64,000 nucleotides of DNA from an uncultured Prevotellaceae bacterium (GTDB taxonomy: Bacteria > Bacteroidota > Bacteroidia > Bacteroidales > Bacteroidaceae). The stretch spans positions 1 to 64,000 of the forward strand of contig CACYYG010000001.1 in the NCBI GenBank assembly GCA_902778535.1, written 5' to 3'. The translations under genes and the position numbers were made by a program. Each line of letters opens with the position of its first letter. Positions within the stretch are counted from its first letter, which is position 1. Below, piece after piece: positions 18,216 through 28,498 of this stretch. Under the pieces are notes generated by a model that saw nothing but the letters and a program-made list of their open reading frames with translations, was not told the DNA's origin and did no database searches.

Positions 18216-18297
18216 ACAATGGCATTGTTTTATCAGACAATGACTTAGTCTTAACAAACAATGGCGTGGTTTTATCAGACAATGACTTAGTTTTAAC
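18216..18297. repeat. Two 42-bp direct repeats upstream of mfd
   Basis: ACAATGGC(AT/GT)TGTTTTATC or GTTTTATC followed by AGACAATGACTTAGT(C/T)TTAAC occurs at 18216-18255 and 18258-18297 with a 42-bp period. Each unit also has internal symmetry (AAAACAATG/CATTGTTTT). Gene-free interval 18123-18404 holds only this and the mfd promoter. Confidence 0.8.
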
Positions 18298-18383
18298 TTT
18301 AGCCGATACCACCCTGATATGATTATTCACCCTGTCAGCAATGCTTTTCCGTAGAATAATTTGCGCAGCTGAAAAAATATATG

Positions 18384-18391
18384 TACATTTG
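18384..18391 (+). promoter_or_regulatory. Promoter of mfd
   Basis: TACATTTG only 13 nt before the ATG at 18405, so the mRNA leader can be no more than about 8 nt. Confidence 0.6.
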
Positions 18392-18404
18392 CAGCCGCTT
18401 AGGT

Positions 18405-21400
18405 ATGAACATTCAAGAGCTGCAGGCCCTCTATGGGAAATCAACGCAAGTAAAGGCGCTGGCGAAGACCATAGGGAACGAGAAAATGCGGCGGATGGCC
18501 CTTGTGGGGTTGTCGGCCTCTTCTTCGTCTGTGGTCTTTGCAGCATTGAAGCTCCAAAAGGTATTTCTCTTCATTCTGCAGGACGCTGAAGAGGCCGGCT
18601 ACTTCTACCACGACCTGACGCAGCAGATGGGCGACAGCCACGTGCTGTTCTTCCCTTCAAGCTACAAGCGAGCCGTGAAGTACGGCCAGAAAGACCCTGC
18701 CAACGAGATTCTGCGCACGGAAGTGCTCTCTCACCTCTCACATCCCAACTCCCGCCCCTACATCGTCACCTACCCCGAGGCCCTGGCCGAAATGGTGGTG
18801 GCTCGCCAGCAGTTTGACGAGAAGTCGCTGACACTGACTGAAGGGCAGACAGTAGACGTGGAGCAAGTATTGAAAGAGCTGCGTGAGCTGGGTTTCCACG
18901 AAGTAGACTACGTTTATGAGCCGGGACAGTTTGCCCTGCGCGGCAGCATCCTCGACGTATTCAGCTTCAGCCACGAATATCCTTTCCGCATCGACCTCTT
19001 CGGTGACGACATCGACTCTATCCGTAGCTTCGAGGTGGAGGACCAGCTTTCCAAGGAGCGGTGCCAACAGGCCACCATCGTGCCTGAGATGAGCATGACG
19101 CAGCAGAAAGCGTCGCTGCTCACCTTCCTGCCCAGCGATGCCATCCTTGTGTTCCGCGACTACGACTACACCCGTGAGACCATCGAGCACACCTATAAGG
19201 AAGGCTTCTCTACGCAGGCTATGAAAGAACGCTTAGAGGGTGCCACGGAAATGGAAGCGCGGCAGATAGAACAGGAGATGCAGCGCGATACCCTGCTCAC
19301 CACAGGCTCGCAGTTTGATGCTTTGGCCCAGGCGTTCCGCCACATCACATTCTCCTCAAAAGGGAACAGCGCCAATGCAGCCATCAGCTTCTCCATCTCG
19401 CCGCAACCATTGTTCCACAAGAACTTCGACCTGTTGACACAAACGCTGGAGGACTATCTGCTGAAGGGCTACAAGCTCTATATGCTGGCCGACAGCACTA
19501 AACAGATAGAGCGACTGAAGGACATCCTTGCAGAGAAGAGCAGCCTTAGCTTCGAAGGCATCGACAAGACACTGCACGAGGGTTTCATCGACCACGACAT
19601 GAAGCTCTGCCTGTTTACCGACCACCAGATATTCGACCGCTTCCACAAATACAACCTGAAGAGCGACAAGGCTCGCAGCGGCAAGGTGGCGCTGACGCTG
19701 AAGGAGATTCAACAGTTCGAGATGGGCGACTACGTGGTGCACATCGACCACGGCGTGGGCAAGTTCGGCGGACTGGTAAGGATGCCCCTGCAGGACGGAG
19801 GATTCCAGGAGATGATCAAAATCATCTACCAGCGCGGCGATGCCATCTACGTCTCCATACATTCCCTATATAAGGTATCGAAATACAAGAGCCAGGACGG
19901 CGGACAGCCCCCGCGCATGTCGACGCTGGGCACCGGACAATGGGAGCGCCTGAAGGAACGCACGAAGAAGCACATCAAGGACATCGCACGCGACCTGATT
20001 CGTCTCTACGCTACCCGCCGCCATCAGCGAGGCTTCGCCTTCAGTCACGACAGCTATCTGCAACACGAATTAGAGGCCTCGTTCATCTACGAAGATACGC
20101 CCGACCAGCTAAAGGCTACGCAGGACGTGAAGGCCGATATGGAGAAGAACACGCCGATGGACCGCCTCGTATGCGGCGACGTGGGCTTCGGCAAGACCGA
20201 GGTGGCTGTGCGTGCCGCCTTCAAGGCCGCCACCGACGGCAAGCAGGTGGCTGTGCTCGTGCCTACCACCGTGCTGGCTTATCAGCATTTCAATACGTTC
20301 AGCAACCGTCTGAAAGACATGCCCGTGCGGGTGGACTATCTGACGCGTGCCCGCACTGCCAAGCAGACTACAGCCCTGCTGAAAGACCTGGAGGAGGGAA
20401 AGATTGACATCCTCATCGGCACGCACAAGCTCATCGGCAAGAATGTGAAGTTCAAGGATCTGGGCCTGCTCATCATCGACGAGGAGCAGAAGTTCGGCGT
20501 TTCCACGAAGGAGAAGCTGCGCCAGATGAAGACCAACGTCGACACGCTGACCATGAGTGCTACGCCTATTCCACGTACTTTGCAGTTCTCGCTGGTCGGT
20601 GCACGCGACATGAGCGTCATACAGACGCCGCCGCCCAACCGCTACCCCATACAGACGGAGATTCACACCTTCTCGGCAGACATCATCGCCGAGGCCATCA
20701 ACTTCGAGATGAGCCGCAACGGACAGGTGTTCTTCGTCAACAACCGCATCAACAACCTGAGGGAACTGAAGGACATGATCCTGAAGTACATCCCAGACTG
20801 CCGCATTGCAGTGGGTCACGGACAGATGAAACCCGACGAGCTCGAACAGATTGTGCTCGACTTCTCCAACTACGACTACGACGTGCTGCTCTCAACGACC
20901 ATCGTCGAGAACGGCATCGACATACCCAATGCAAACACTATAATTATCAACAGCGCACACAACTTCGGCCTGAGCGACCTGCACCAGATGCGCGGGCGCG
21001 TGGGCAGAGGCAACCGCAAGGCATTCTGCTACCTGTTGGCGCCGCCGCTCTCGGCCTTGCCTGCCGACAGCCGCCGCCGACTGGAAGCTTTAGAAAATTT
21101 CAGCGACTTGGGTTCAGGCATCAATATTGCCATGCAGGACCTCGACATCCGCGGCGCTGGCAACCTGCTCGGCGCTGAGCAGAGCGGCTTCATCAGCGAC
21201 CTAGGCTATGAGACCTACCAGAAAATCCTCAACGAGGCGATGACGGAGCTGAGGAATGAAGCCCCCCTTTCGTCCCCCGAGGGGGACACAAATGTAGGCA
21301 AGCCCCACCAAAAGTCAAATGAAGCCCCCTCGGGGGCAGTAGGGGGGGCTTGGTCCTTTGTCTCCGACTGCGTCCTTGAGTCCGACTTGGAGATGTACTT

Positions 21401-21848
21401 CCCCGACAGCTATGTGCCCAGCGACTCAGAGCGCATCCTGCTCTACCGCGAGCTGGACAACATCAAGGACGACAAGGAGCTGGAGGCTTTCAAGGCCCGG
21501 ATGACCGACCGCTTCGGCAAGATGCCGTCTGTGGCACAGGAGTTGCTGCACGTGGTGCCGTTGAGACGACTGGGAAAACAGCTTGGCTGCGAGAAGATTA
21601 TGCTGAAGCAAGGGCGCATGTTCCTCTACTTCGTGCAGAATCCTGAAAGCCCATACTACCAAAGCGAGGTATTTGACCATATCATCGACTACGCCACGCA
21701 CGAGGTGCGCCGCTGCAATCTTCGTGAGATGCCGGCACCATCCGGTCAGCGCGGCCTGCGTCGCTCGATGGTCATTGCCGATGTGCCCACGGTAGAAGAA
21801 GCCGTGTGCGTTTTACAAACCATAGCAAAACCAAACAAAGATGGATGA
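18405..21848 (+). CDS. mfd: Transcription-repair coupling factor, with an in-frame repeat
   Basis: The 1147-residue SF2 translocase that removes stalled RNA polymerase and recruits UvrA. Domains in order: UvrB-homology module (1-350), CarD-like RNA-polymerase-interacting domain (from about 440, MGDYVVHIDHGVGKFGG), helicase core with Walker A GDVGFGKTEVAVRAAF (about 590), DEEQKFG, SATPIPRTL and QMRGRVGRG, then the C-terminal TRCF domain. Residues about 951-982 (EAPLSSPEGD...EAPSGAVGGAW) come from a palindromic repeat at 21258-21351 inserted in frame between the helicase part and the TRCF domain. The ATG at 18405 is preferred because 18381 lies in the promoter. Confidence 0.96.
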   Translation: MNIQELQALYGKSTQVKALAKTIGNEKMRRMALVGLSASSSSVVFAALKLQKVFLFILQDAEEAGYFYHDLTQQMGDSHVLFFPSSYKRAVKYGQKDPANEILRTEVLSHLSHPNSRPYIVTYPEALAEMVVARQQFDEKSLTLTEGQTVDVEQVLKELRELGFHEVDYVYEPGQFALRGSILDVFSFSHEYPFRIDLFGDDIDSIRSFEVEDQLSKERCQQATIVPEMSMTQQKASLLTFLPSDAILVFRDYDYTRETIEHTYKEGFSTQAMKERLEGATEMEARQIEQEMQRDTLLTTGSQFDALAQAFRHITFSSKGNSANAAISFSISPQPLFHKNFDLLTQTLEDYLLKGYKLYMLADSTKQIERLKDILAEKSSLSFEGIDKTLHEGFIDHDMKLCLFTDHQIFDRFHKYNLKSDKARSGKVALTLKEIQQFEMGDYVVHIDHGVGKFGGLVRMPLQDGGFQEMIKIIYQRGDAIYVSIHSLYKVSKYKSQDGGQPPRMSTLGTGQWERLKERTKKHIKDIARDLIRLYATRRHQRGFAFSHDSYLQHELEASFIYEDTPDQLKATQDVKADMEKNTPMDRLVCGDVGFGKTEVAVRAAFKAATDGKQVAVLVPTTVLAYQHFNTFSNRLKDMPVRVDYLTRARTAKQTTALLKDLEEGKIDILIGTHKLIGKNVKFKDLGLLIIDEEQKFGVSTKEKLRQMKTNVDTLTMSATPIPRTLQFSLVGARDMSVIQTPPPNRYPIQTEIHTFSADIIAEAINFEMSRNGQVFFVNNRINNLRELKDMILKYIPDCRIAVGHGQMKPDELEQIVLDFSNYDYDVLLSTTIVENGIDIPNANTIIINSAHNFGLSDLHQMRGRVGRGNRKAFCYLLAPPLSALPADSRRRLEALENFSDLGSGINIAMQDLDIRGAGNLLGAEQSGFISDLGYETYQKILNEAMTELRNEAPLSSPEGDTNVGKPHQKSNEAPSGAVGGAWSFVSDCVLESDLEMYFPDSYVPSDSERILLYRELDNIKDDKELEAFKARMTDRFGKMPSVAQELLHVVPLRRLGKQLGCEKIMLKQGRMFLYFVQNPESPYYQSEVFDHIIDYATHEVRRCNLREMPAPSGQRGLRRSMVIADVPTVEEAVCVLQTIAKPNKDG
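21258..21351. repeat. Palindromic repeat inside mfd
   Basis: GAAGCCCCCCTTTCGTCCCC at 21258 and GAAGCCCCCTCGGGGGCAGT at 21321 are the two halves of an imperfect palindrome ending AGGGGGGGCTT at 21351. The frame of mfd is maintained through it. Confidence 0.8.
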
Positions 21849-22101
21849 AGATATTGAATTAGGCGGAGAAAGAGAATACCGCACCGAGACACCTGCTGAT
21901 GGCGATGATATGCTTGAGGACGGCTATCAGCCTATCAACCTCAGGAAATACGAGCACCTGGTTCCCTATATCGTGGTGTTCCTCATTGTGGTTGCACTGG
22001 TACGTGGTGCTATGCCCAAGCGCGACCGCAAGGGCTGCACCATCGTTGTGCTGTTTGCCTTCGTTATCTATTATTTCTTCAACAGGTGCGTGCACTTATA
22101 G
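21841..22101 (+). CDS. Small membrane protein of unknown function
   Basis: 86 residues: an acidic cytosolic N-terminus ([10 protein letters not shown]...) and two probable membrane helices ([17 protein letters not shown] and [16 protein letters not shown]) joined by a short basic loop PKRDRKG. No family recognised. It overlaps the last 8 nt of mfd, so it is translationally coupled to it, and its own 3' end overlaps the convergent leuB stop by 6 nt. The coupling suggests a real gene. Confidence 0.7.
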   Translation: MDEDIELGGEREYRTETPADGDDMLEDGYQPINLRKYEHLVPYIVVFLIVVALVRGAMPKRDRKGCTIVVLFAFVIYYFFNRCVHL

Positions 22102-23151
22102 AATGTAGTCCACAATCCACTGGCCTACTTCACGCGTTCCATAATGGGCGCCGCCCTCTACCTGAATCTCTGGCGTGCGCACATTAGCGGCCAGCGAGGC
22201 ATCGACAGCCTTGCGAATAAGTGCACCTTCTTCCTTCAATTCAAAATGTTCCAGCAACATGGCGGCAGAGAGAATCTGCGCCACAGGATTGGCCAGGTTC
22301 TGTCCGGCAGCCTGAGGCCATGAGCCGTGCACGGGCTCGAACAGCGGCGTATGCAGACCCAGCGACGACGACGGCTGCAGACCCATCGAGCCGGTGATGC
22401 ACGATGTCTCGTCGGTGAGAATGTCGCCGAAAGTGTTCTCCGTCACAATGACATCGAAGAATCGCGGCTCCGTCAGTACCCGCATAGAGGCGTTGTCGAT
22501 GAACATATAGTCGGTGGTCACATCAGGATACTGCGGCTCCATTTCCTTCGCAATCTGACGCCACAGTCGCGAGCTGGCCAGCACGTTGGCCTTATCCACG
22601 ACGGTGAGATGTTTCTTGCGCTTCATGGCATAATCGAAGCCCACCTTCAGGATTCGCTCTATCTCAGGACGCGTGTAGATGTCGGTGTCGTAGGCCTTGT
22701 CGTTGTCCTGATACTTCTCACCGAAATACATGCCGCCCGTCAGCTCACGGATGACGATGAAGTCGGCACCACGCAGCAGCTCCTCCTTCAGCGGCGACTT
22801 GTGCAGCAGACAGTCGAAAGTGGCCACGGGCCGTATATTGGCGAAGAGCCCCAACTTCTTTCGCATCGCCAGCAGCCCCGTCTCAGGGCGCACGGGAGCA
22901 GTAGGATCATTGTCATATTTCAGCGAGCCTACAGCGGCAAAGAGCACGGCGTCGCTGTTCATGCACAGCTGGTGCGTAGCCTCAGGATAAGGGTCGCCGA
23001 CGGCATCGATGGCGCAGGCGCCCACCAGGCCCTCCTCAAACGAAAAGTCGTGGCCAAACTTGCTGGCAATGGCTTTCATCACGGCCACGCCCTGCTGCAT
23101 GATTTCCGGGCCAATGCCGTCGCCCGGTAGAACGGCAATCTTCAGTTTCAT
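22096..23151 (-). CDS. leuB: 3-Isopropylmalate dehydrogenase
   Basis: 351 residues; oxidatively decarboxylates 3-isopropylmalate to 2-oxoisocaproate with NAD+, the third leucine step. Motifs: [11 protein letters not shown] at the N-terminus, [25 protein letters not shown] and the nucleotide segment [14 protein letters not shown]. Last gene of the operon; its stop overlaps the convergent gene at 21841-22101, and no terminator is visible in between. Confidence 0.97.
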   Translation of the reverse strand: MKLKIAVLPGDGIGPEIMQQGVAVMKAIASKFGHDFSFEEGLVGACAIDAVGDPYPEATHQLCMNSDAVLFAAVGSLKYDNDPTAPVRPETGLLAMRKKLGLFANIRPVATFDCLLHKSPLKEELLRGADFIVIRELTGGMYFGEKYQDNDKAYDTDIYTRPEIERILKVGFDYAMKRKKHLTVVDKANVLASSRLWRQIAKEMEPQYPDVTTDYMFIDNASMRVLTEPRFFDVIVTENTFGDILTDETSCITGSMGLQPSSSLGLHTPLFEPVHGSWPQAAGQNLANPVAQILSAAMLLEHFELKEEGALIRKAVDASLAANVRTPEIQVEGGAHYGTREVGQWIVDYIL

Positions 23152-23152
23152 A

Positions 23153-24775
23153 TTATTTCTCTATGATGTTAAGCATTTTAATGGTAGCCTTGATAGCAGC
23201 TTCCGTCTGGTCGGCATCGAGGCCGCGTGTGCGCAGCACTTTGCCCTCGGGCATCTGCCAGGTAATGACGGTCTGCACCAAAGCGTCGGTACGGCCGCCG
23301 GGAGGAATGGTGACGGCATAGTTCTGCAACAGGGGGAAGGTGCGGTCGAGGTATTCCTTGTAAATCTTGCGCAGAGCCTTCACGAAGGCGTCGTACTGAC
23401 CGTCGCCCGATGAGTGGCCTTCATACTGCTGCCCGTTGATTTCCACCTTCACGTTGGCCAACGGCTTCAGACCATAGGCAAGCGACACCTGATAGCTGAC
23501 AAGCTTCACCTTGTCCTCGGTGACATCGTGCTTCAGCACGTCGCTGACGATGAAGGGCAGATCGTCCTGCGTCACCACTTCCTTTCTGTCGCCCAGCTCG
23601 GTGATACGCTTCGTCACGCGCTGTGTCTGCTCAGGAGTCAGCTCCAGGCCTAATTCCTGCAGGTTGCGTGTGATGTTGGCCCTGCCACTGGTCTTACCCA
23701 TCGCGTACTCACGCTTTCTACCAAAGCGCTCAGGCACAAGAGGATTGTGATAGAGTCCGCCCTTCTGGTCGCCGTCGGCATGAACGCCCGCCACCTGCGT
23801 GAAGACATTGTCGCCGATGATGGGCTGATTGGGAGCGATGGCGATGCCGCTATAGCTCTCGACGAGGCGGCTCACGTCCATCAGCCGTTCTTCGTTGATG
23901 CTGGTCTTCGCATTAAACTGGTCCTTGAGGATGACCTGCACACTCGACAGCGGCGCATTGCCGCAACGCTCGCCCAGACCGTTCACGGTGACGTGCAGTC
24001 CCTTTGCGCCGCTCAAAGCAGCAGCCAGCGAGTTGCTCACAGCGAGGTCGTAGTCGTTGTGGGCGTGGAAGTCGAAGTGCGCCTGGGGATAGCGCTTCAG
24101 CATCTTGCGGAAATACTCGATGACCTGCAGCGGATTCATAATGCCCAGCGTGTCGGGAAGCATGAAACGCTTAATACATGAAGCAACGGATGAACACAGA
24201 CTATCACGGAAAATATTGTTATTCCGCGTCATTCCGTGTTCATCCGTTGCCTCGTTTACAAGACTATCCATCAGCTTGTAGACGTACTCCGGCGAATCCT
24301 TCATACCGCTGCTCCAATCCTCTAAGTAAATGTTGATGCTCACGCCCTTCGAGCTGGCGTAGTCCACCACGCTGAGGATGTCGGCGATGTGCTCCTCAGG
24401 TGTCTTGTGCAGCTGCTCCTGGCAATGGCGCAGCGAGCCTTTGCACAGCAGGTTCATCGTACAGGCACCGGCGTCGACAATCCAGTCAACGGAGGCGTGG
24501 CCGTCGACGAAGCCCAGCACCTCCACGCTCTGCAATCGGTCAATCTGGCGGGCATAGCGGCAAATCATCTTCACCGCCTCTTTCTCGCCGTCGCTGACGC
24601 GTGCCGACGCCACCTCGATGCGGTCGACATTCAAGTCGCGCAGCAGCATGCGGGCAATCATCAGCTTCTCATGCGGCAGGAAGCTCACGCCGCTGGTCTG
24701 CTCGCCGTCGCGCAGCGTCGAGTCCATAATCTCGATGAACCGTGGTTTCACGGTTGTATAGGTCTGTTGTGGCAT
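23153..24775 (-). CDS. Second LeuA-family synthase (citramalate or 2-isopropylmalate synthase type), carrying an in-frame repeat
   Basis: 540 residues; an acyl-CoA aldol-condensing enzyme of the LeuA/CimA family with catalytic TIM barrel ([33 protein letters not shown]) and C-terminal regulatory LeuA dimer domain (from about 405). It lies between leuD and leuB and is distinct from LeuA at 26851. Citramalate synthase, for a pyruvate route to isoleucine, is the likely role in this position but substrate cannot be read from sequence. Residues about 173-199 ([14 protein letters not shown]...SVASC) derive from a palindromic repeat inserted just before [15 protein letters not shown]. Start at 24775, because the longer reading overlaps leuD. 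Confidence 0.85.
   Translation of the reverse strand: MPQQTYTTVKPRFIEIMDSTLRDGEQTSGVSFLPHEKLMIARMLLRDLNVDRIEVASARVSDGEKEAVKMICRYARQIDRLQSVEVLGFVDGHASVDWIVDAGACTMNLLCKGSLRHCQEQLHKTPEEHIADILSVVDYASSKGVSINIYLEDWSSGMKDSPEYVYKLMDSLVNEATDEHGMTRNNNIFRDSLCSSVASCIKRFMLPDTLGIMNPLQVIEYFRKMLKRYPQAHFDFHAHNDYDLAVSNSLAAALSGAKGLHVTVNGLGERCGNAPLSSVQVILKDQFNAKTSINEERLMDVSRLVESYSGIAIAPNQPIIGDNVFTQVAGVHADGDQKGGLYHNPLVPERFGRKREYAMGKTSGRANITRNLQELGLELTPEQTQRVTKRITELGDRKEVVTQDDLPFIVSDVLKHDVTEDKVKLVSYQVSLAYGLKPLANVKVEINGQQYEGHSSGDGQYDAFVKALRKIYKEYLDRTFPLLQNYAVTIPPGGRTDALVQTVITWQMPEGKVLRTRGLDADQTEAAIKATIKMLNIIEK
24176..24257. repeat. Palindromic repeat inside the second LeuA-family gene
   Basis: GCAACGGATGAACAC (24183-24197) and its exact inverse GTGTTCATCCGTTGC (24236-24250) enclose an inner dyad (CACGGAA...TTCCGTG). 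The arms recall the intergenic ACCACGAAT repeat at 13170-13250 in style but not in sequence. Confidence 0.85.
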
Positions 24776-24782
24776 AAACCAT

Positions 24783-25370
24783 CTATTTTTTGTTTTCCCA
24801 CTCAACGGTCTTCTGCTGGTTGGCGACAAGGAAATCGATGTCGTCGAGACCCTCGATGAGGCAATGCTTCTTATAGGCGTTGATGTCGAAGTGCTCGCTG
24901 TGGCCTGTAGCGTTGTTGGTAACGGTTTGCTGCGGCAGGTCTACGGTGACCGTAGTCTTCGCATCGGCCTTGATGCTGTCGAAGAGTTCCCGCAGGAACG
25001 CCTCGCTCACCTGCACGGGCAGCACGAAGTTGTTCAACTCATTCTGCTTGTGAATGTCGGCAAAGAACGAGCTGATGACCACGCGGAATCCGTAGCCCGC
25101 GATGGCCCAGGCGGCGTGCTCACGGCTGCTGCCTGATCCGAAATTGCGTCCTGCCACGAGGATGACGGCATCCTTGTAGCGGGAATCGTTGAGCACGAAG
25201 CTTTCCACCGGCTTTCCTTCCTTGTCGTAGCGCCAATCACGAAAAAGGTTCTCACCGAAACCGTCCTTGTCGGTGGCTTTCAGAAAGCGGGCAGGAATAA
25301 TCTGGTCGGTATCAACGTTCTCTATCGGCAGAGGAACGCAGGTGGAGGTGAGGGTGTTGAATTTTTGCAT
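24783..25370 (-). CDS. leuD: 3-Isopropylmalate dehydratase small subunit
   Basis: 195 residues; with LeuC isomerises 2- to 3-isopropylmalate. Motifs: ENVDTDQIIPARFLK and AGRNFGSGSSREHA, the swivel-domain substrate loop. Seven nt separate it from the downstream synthase gene. Upstream, a long inverted repeat lies between it and leuC. Confidence 0.97.
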   Translation of the reverse strand: MQKFNTLTSTCVPLPIENVDTDQIIPARFLKATDKDGFGENLFRDWRYDKEGKPVESFVLNDSRYKDAVILVAGRNFGSGSSREHAAWAIAGYGFRVVISSFFADIHKQNELNNFVLPVQVSEAFLRELFDSIKADAKTTVTVDLPQQTVTNNATGHSEHFDINAYKKHCLIEGLDDIDFLVANQQKTVEWENKK

Positions 25371-25373
25371 TTT

Positions 25374-25484
25374 ATGCCCCTAAGTAGGGGGATGGGGCCT
25401 GAACAAGCGTTTATCAGACCTATTTTAGATTATACATGGAGTCTGCGCTTGTTCAGACCCCTGTAGCCCCCTAACTTAGGGAGC
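25374..25484. repeat. Long inverted repeat between leuC and leuD
   Basis: Left arm 25374-25409 (GCCCCTAAGTAGGGGG...CTGAACAAGCG) pairs with right arm 25446-25484 (CGCTTGTTCAG...CTAACTTAGGGAGC), loop about 36 nt. The right arm contains the last codons and stop of leuC. Its GGGGG/CCCCC style resembles the repeat in mfd. Confidence 0.8.
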
Positions 25485-26850
25485 AAAGACTACGAGGGTC
25501 TGTGATTTGTCCTGTAACGGCGGCGGCGGCGGCAGTGAGCGGCGAGCAGAGGATGGTGCGTGCGCCAGGTCCCTGACGGCCTTCAAAGTTGCGATTGCTG
25601 GTTGAGAGGCAGAGCTTGCCGGCAGGCACCTTGTCGTCGTTCATGGCGAGACAGGCAGAGCAGCCGGGTTGACGAATCTCGAAGCCAGCAGCCTCGAGCA
25701 CAGCGTCAAGCCTTTCGTTGTGAATCTGCTGAAGGACAACCCACGAGCCAGGCACGAGCCAGGCAACAACATCGTCGGCCTTTTTCCTGCCCTTGACGAT
25801 GGAGGCGAAGGCACGGAAGTCCTCGATGCGGCCATTTGTGCAGGCTCCGAGGAAGACATAGTCCACTTTCTTGCCAAGCAGCTTCTCGCCAGCCTTGAAT
25901 CCCATGTAATTCAACGCTTTGTCCTCCCCTTTTCCAAAGGGAACGGCGTCGGCTATCCCTATTCCCATCCCGGGATTCGTACCGTAGGTAATGCGCGGTT
26001 CGATGTCTTCAGCATTGAAGGCCAGCTCCTTATCGAAGACAGCATCGTCGTCGCTGCGGAGCGTGCGCCAATAGCCGACGGCCTTGTCCCACGCCTCGCC
26101 CTTGGGTGCATATTCCCTACCCTTCAGGTAATCAAAGGTCACGTCGTCAGGAGCGATGAAGCCACCGCGAGCGCCCATCTCAATCGACAGGTTACAAAGC
26201 GTCAGTCGTCCCTCCATCGACATCTCGCGCACCGTCTCACCGGCATATTCCACGAAGTAGCCCGTAGCACCGCTGGTGGTGAGCTGAGCCATCAGGTAGA
26301 GTGCCACATCCTTCGGCGTCACTCCCCTACCCAACTGCCCGTTGATAGTAATACGCATCGACTTCGGCTTCTGCTGCAGAATGCATTGCGACGCCATTAC
26401 CATCTCCACCTCGCTGGTGCCGATGCCGAAGGCCACAGCACCCATAGCGCCGTGCGTAGACGTGTGCGAGTCGCCGCAGACGATGGTCATGCCCGGCAGC
26501 GAAAGACCTTTCTCAGGCCCCACCACATGGATGATGCCGTTGTCCTTCGAGAACATACCGAAGTGCCTGAGACCGAAATCCTTAGCATTACGTTCAAGCG
26601 TCTCCACCTGCTTGCGCGACACGGGGTCTTCGATGGGCTTGTCCTGGTCGTGCGTCGGTGTGTTGTGGTCGGGCATACAGACAATCTTTTCCGGCCTGAA
26701 GCATTTCAGCCCGCGTGCCCGCAATCCGTCGAAAGCCTGTGGCGACGTCACCTCATGGCAGTACAGCCGGTCGATATACAATTGCGTGGGGCCGCCGTCA
26801 ATATTCTGTACGACGTGGCTGTCCCATATTTTATCGAATAATGTTTTCAT
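25471..26850 (-). CDS. leuC: 3-Isopropylmalate dehydratase large subunit
   Basis: 459 residues; the [4Fe-4S] aconitase-type subunit. Signatures: [34 protein letters not shown] with the first cluster Cys, [14 protein letters not shown] and [10 protein letters not shown], which supplies the remaining cluster Cys. Starts immediately after the leuA stop. The extreme C-terminus (CSLS and stop) is encoded by an inverted-repeat arm, so the native tail seems to have been replaced. Confidence 0.97.
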   Translation of the reverse strand: MKTLFDKIWDSHVVQNIDGGPTQLYIDRLYCHEVTSPQAFDGLRARGLKCFRPEKIVCMPDHNTPTHDQDKPIEDPVSRKQVETLERNAKDFGLRHFGMFSKDNGIIHVVGPEKGLSLPGMTIVCGDSHTSTHGAMGAVAFGIGTSEVEMVMASQCILQQKPKSMRITINGQLGRGVTPKDVALYLMAQLTTSGATGYFVEYAGETVREMSMEGRLTLCNLSIEMGARGGFIAPDDVTFDYLKGREYAPKGEAWDKAVGYWRTLRSDDDAVFDKELAFNAEDIEPRITYGTNPGMGIGIADAVPFGKGEDKALNYMGFKAGEKLLGKKVDYVFLGACTNGRIEDFRAFASIVKGRKKADDVVAWLVPGSWVVLQQIHNERLDAVLEAAGFEIRQPGCSACLAMNDDKVPAGKLCLSTSNRNFEGRQGPGARTILCSPLTAAAAAVTGQITDPRSLCSLS

Positions 26851-28350
26851 CTATTTCTTGAACTTATTGATACAGTCAATATATGCCTCTACCGATGCCG
26901 TCACGATGTCGGTGTTGGCACCGAAGCCGTAGTAGAGCTGGCCGTCGTACTCCACCTGCATGTGCACCTTGCCCACGTCGTCTGAGCCCTTCGAAATGGC
27001 CTGAATGGTGAATTCCTTCAGCGTCATCTGCTTCATGATGATGCGCTTCAGGGCCTTGATGGCAGCGTCGACAGGGCCGTTGCCTGAAGAGGCGGCCTCA
27101 AACTTCTGTCCACTGATGTCCAAGCCTATCGAGGCGACGCTCTTCACGCCCTTGCCCGTCGTCACCTGCAGGAAGTCGAGCTTCACGGCGTGCTGCTCAG
27201 CGGTGTCGGCACCGGCAAGCATCAGCACATCGGCATCGCTCACCTCTTTCTTCAAGTCGGCCAGCTGCAGAAACTTCTCGTAGATTTTGTCCACCTTCTT
27301 CTCGTCGCTCACGTCCACGCCGTAGGCATGCAGACGATGCTTCAGGGCGGCGCGTCCGCTGCGGGCAGTCAGCACGATGCTGTCGATGTCGATACCCACA
27401 TCCTTGGGATTGATAATCTCGTAGGTCTGCACGTTCTTCAGCACGCCGTCCTGATGGATGCCGCTCGAGTGGGCAAAGGCGTTGCGACCCACGATGGCCT
27501 TGTTGGGCTGCACGGGCATGTTCATCAGCGAACTGACCATGCGGCTGGTGGAATAAATCTTCATCGTATTGATGTTGGTATCGATGCCAATGCTCTTGTG
27601 ACATTTCAGAATCATCGCAATCTCTTCCAGCGACGTGTTGCCGGCCCTTTCGCCAATGCCGTTGATGGTCACCTCCACCTGGCGGGCGCCGTTCAGCACG
27701 CCCTCCAGCGTGTTCGCCGTAGCCATACCCAGGTCGTTGTGGCAATGGGTCGAAATGATGGCTTTGTCGATGTTGTCGACATGCTCTTTGAGGTATTTGA
27801 TTTTCTCGCCGAATTCGATGGGCAGGCAGTAGCCCGTAGTGTCAGGAATATTCACCACCGTGGCTCCTGCCTTGATGACGGCCTCAACCACCTGCGCCAA
27901 GAAGGCATTGTCGGTGCGGCCGGCATCCTCGGCATAGAACTCCACATCGTCGACAAACTGTCGGGCATATTTCACGGCCCACACGGCACGCTCAATAATA
28001 TCCTCGCGCGTGGTCTGGAATTTATACTTGATATGCTCGTCGCTGGTGCCGATGCCCGTGTGGATGCGCTTGCGCTTCGCATATTGCAAAGCCTCGACAG
28101 CCACGTCGATGTCACGTTGCACGGCACGTGTCAGGGCGCAGATGGTCGGCCACGTCACGGCCTTCGAAATCTCAATGACTGAGTGGTAGTCGCCAGGCGA
28201 ACTGACGGGGAAGCCGGCCTCGATCACGTCGACTCCCAGCTGTTCCAGCGCTCTTGCCACCTGAATCTTCTCAACGGTGTTCAATTGACACCCCGGCACT
28301 TGCTCGCCGTCACGCAGCGTCGTGTCGAAAATGTATAGTCTGTCTGCCAT
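26851..28350 (-). CDS. leuA: 2-Isopropylmalate synthase
   Basis: 499 residues; condenses acetyl-CoA with 2-oxoisovalerate, the committed leucine step. Signatures: [16 protein letters not shown] at the N-terminus, [16 protein letters not shown] with metal-binding His, [13 protein letters not shown], and a C-terminal LeuA regulatory domain (from about 385) that normally gives leucine feedback inhibition. First gene of leuA-leuC-leuD-synthase-leuB; only about 38 nt of leader, so no leader-peptide attenuator. Confidence 0.97.
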   Translation of the reverse strand: MADRLYIFDTTLRDGEQVPGCQLNTVEKIQVARALEQLGVDVIEAGFPVSSPGDYHSVIEISKAVTWPTICALTRAVQRDIDVAVEALQYAKRKRIHTGIGTSDEHIKYKFQTTREDIIERAVWAVKYARQFVDDVEFYAEDAGRTDNAFLAQVVEAVIKAGATVVNIPDTTGYCLPIEFGEKIKYLKEHVDNIDKAIISTHCHNDLGMATANTLEGVLNGARQVEVTINGIGERAGNTSLEEIAMILKCHKSIGIDTNINTMKIYSTSRMVSSLMNMPVQPNKAIVGRNAFAHSSGIHQDGVLKNVQTYEIINPKDVGIDIDSIVLTARSGRAALKHRLHAYGVDVSDEKKVDKIYEKFLQLADLKKEVSDADVLMLAGADTAEQHAVKLDFLQVTTGKGVKSVASIGLDISGQKFEAASSGNGPVDAAIKALKRIIMKQMTLKEFTIQAISKGSDDVGKVHMQVEYDGQLYYGFGANTDIVTASVEAYIDCINKFKK

Positions 28351-28394
28351 ACTTTTTTGTTCCTTCTTTTTACCTTAAAATCTCAAATCGGGTG

Positions 28395-28402
28395 CAAAAA
28401 TA
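28395..28402 (-). promoter_or_regulatory. Promoter of the leu operon
   Basis: Minus-strand TATTTTTG, 44 nt before the leuA start. Confidence 0.6.
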
Positions 28403-28498
28403 AATATTTTTAGCTGATATTACAAGAAACCGAAAGAAAATTTTGGATTTTTCTTTAAGAATATAAGCATAAGTCAAATTTCCACACCGCATTAAGAG

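Noticed and set aside
25669-26841. 390-codon plus-strand ORF antisense to leuC
   Set aside because: LeuC is unmistakable on the other strand; long antisense frames are common in this codon-biased genome and the translation shows no domain.
28351-28498. Leucine leader peptide or attenuator before leuA
   Set aside because: The promoter leaves only about 38 nt of leader, with no short ORF rich in Leu codons and no alternative hairpins.
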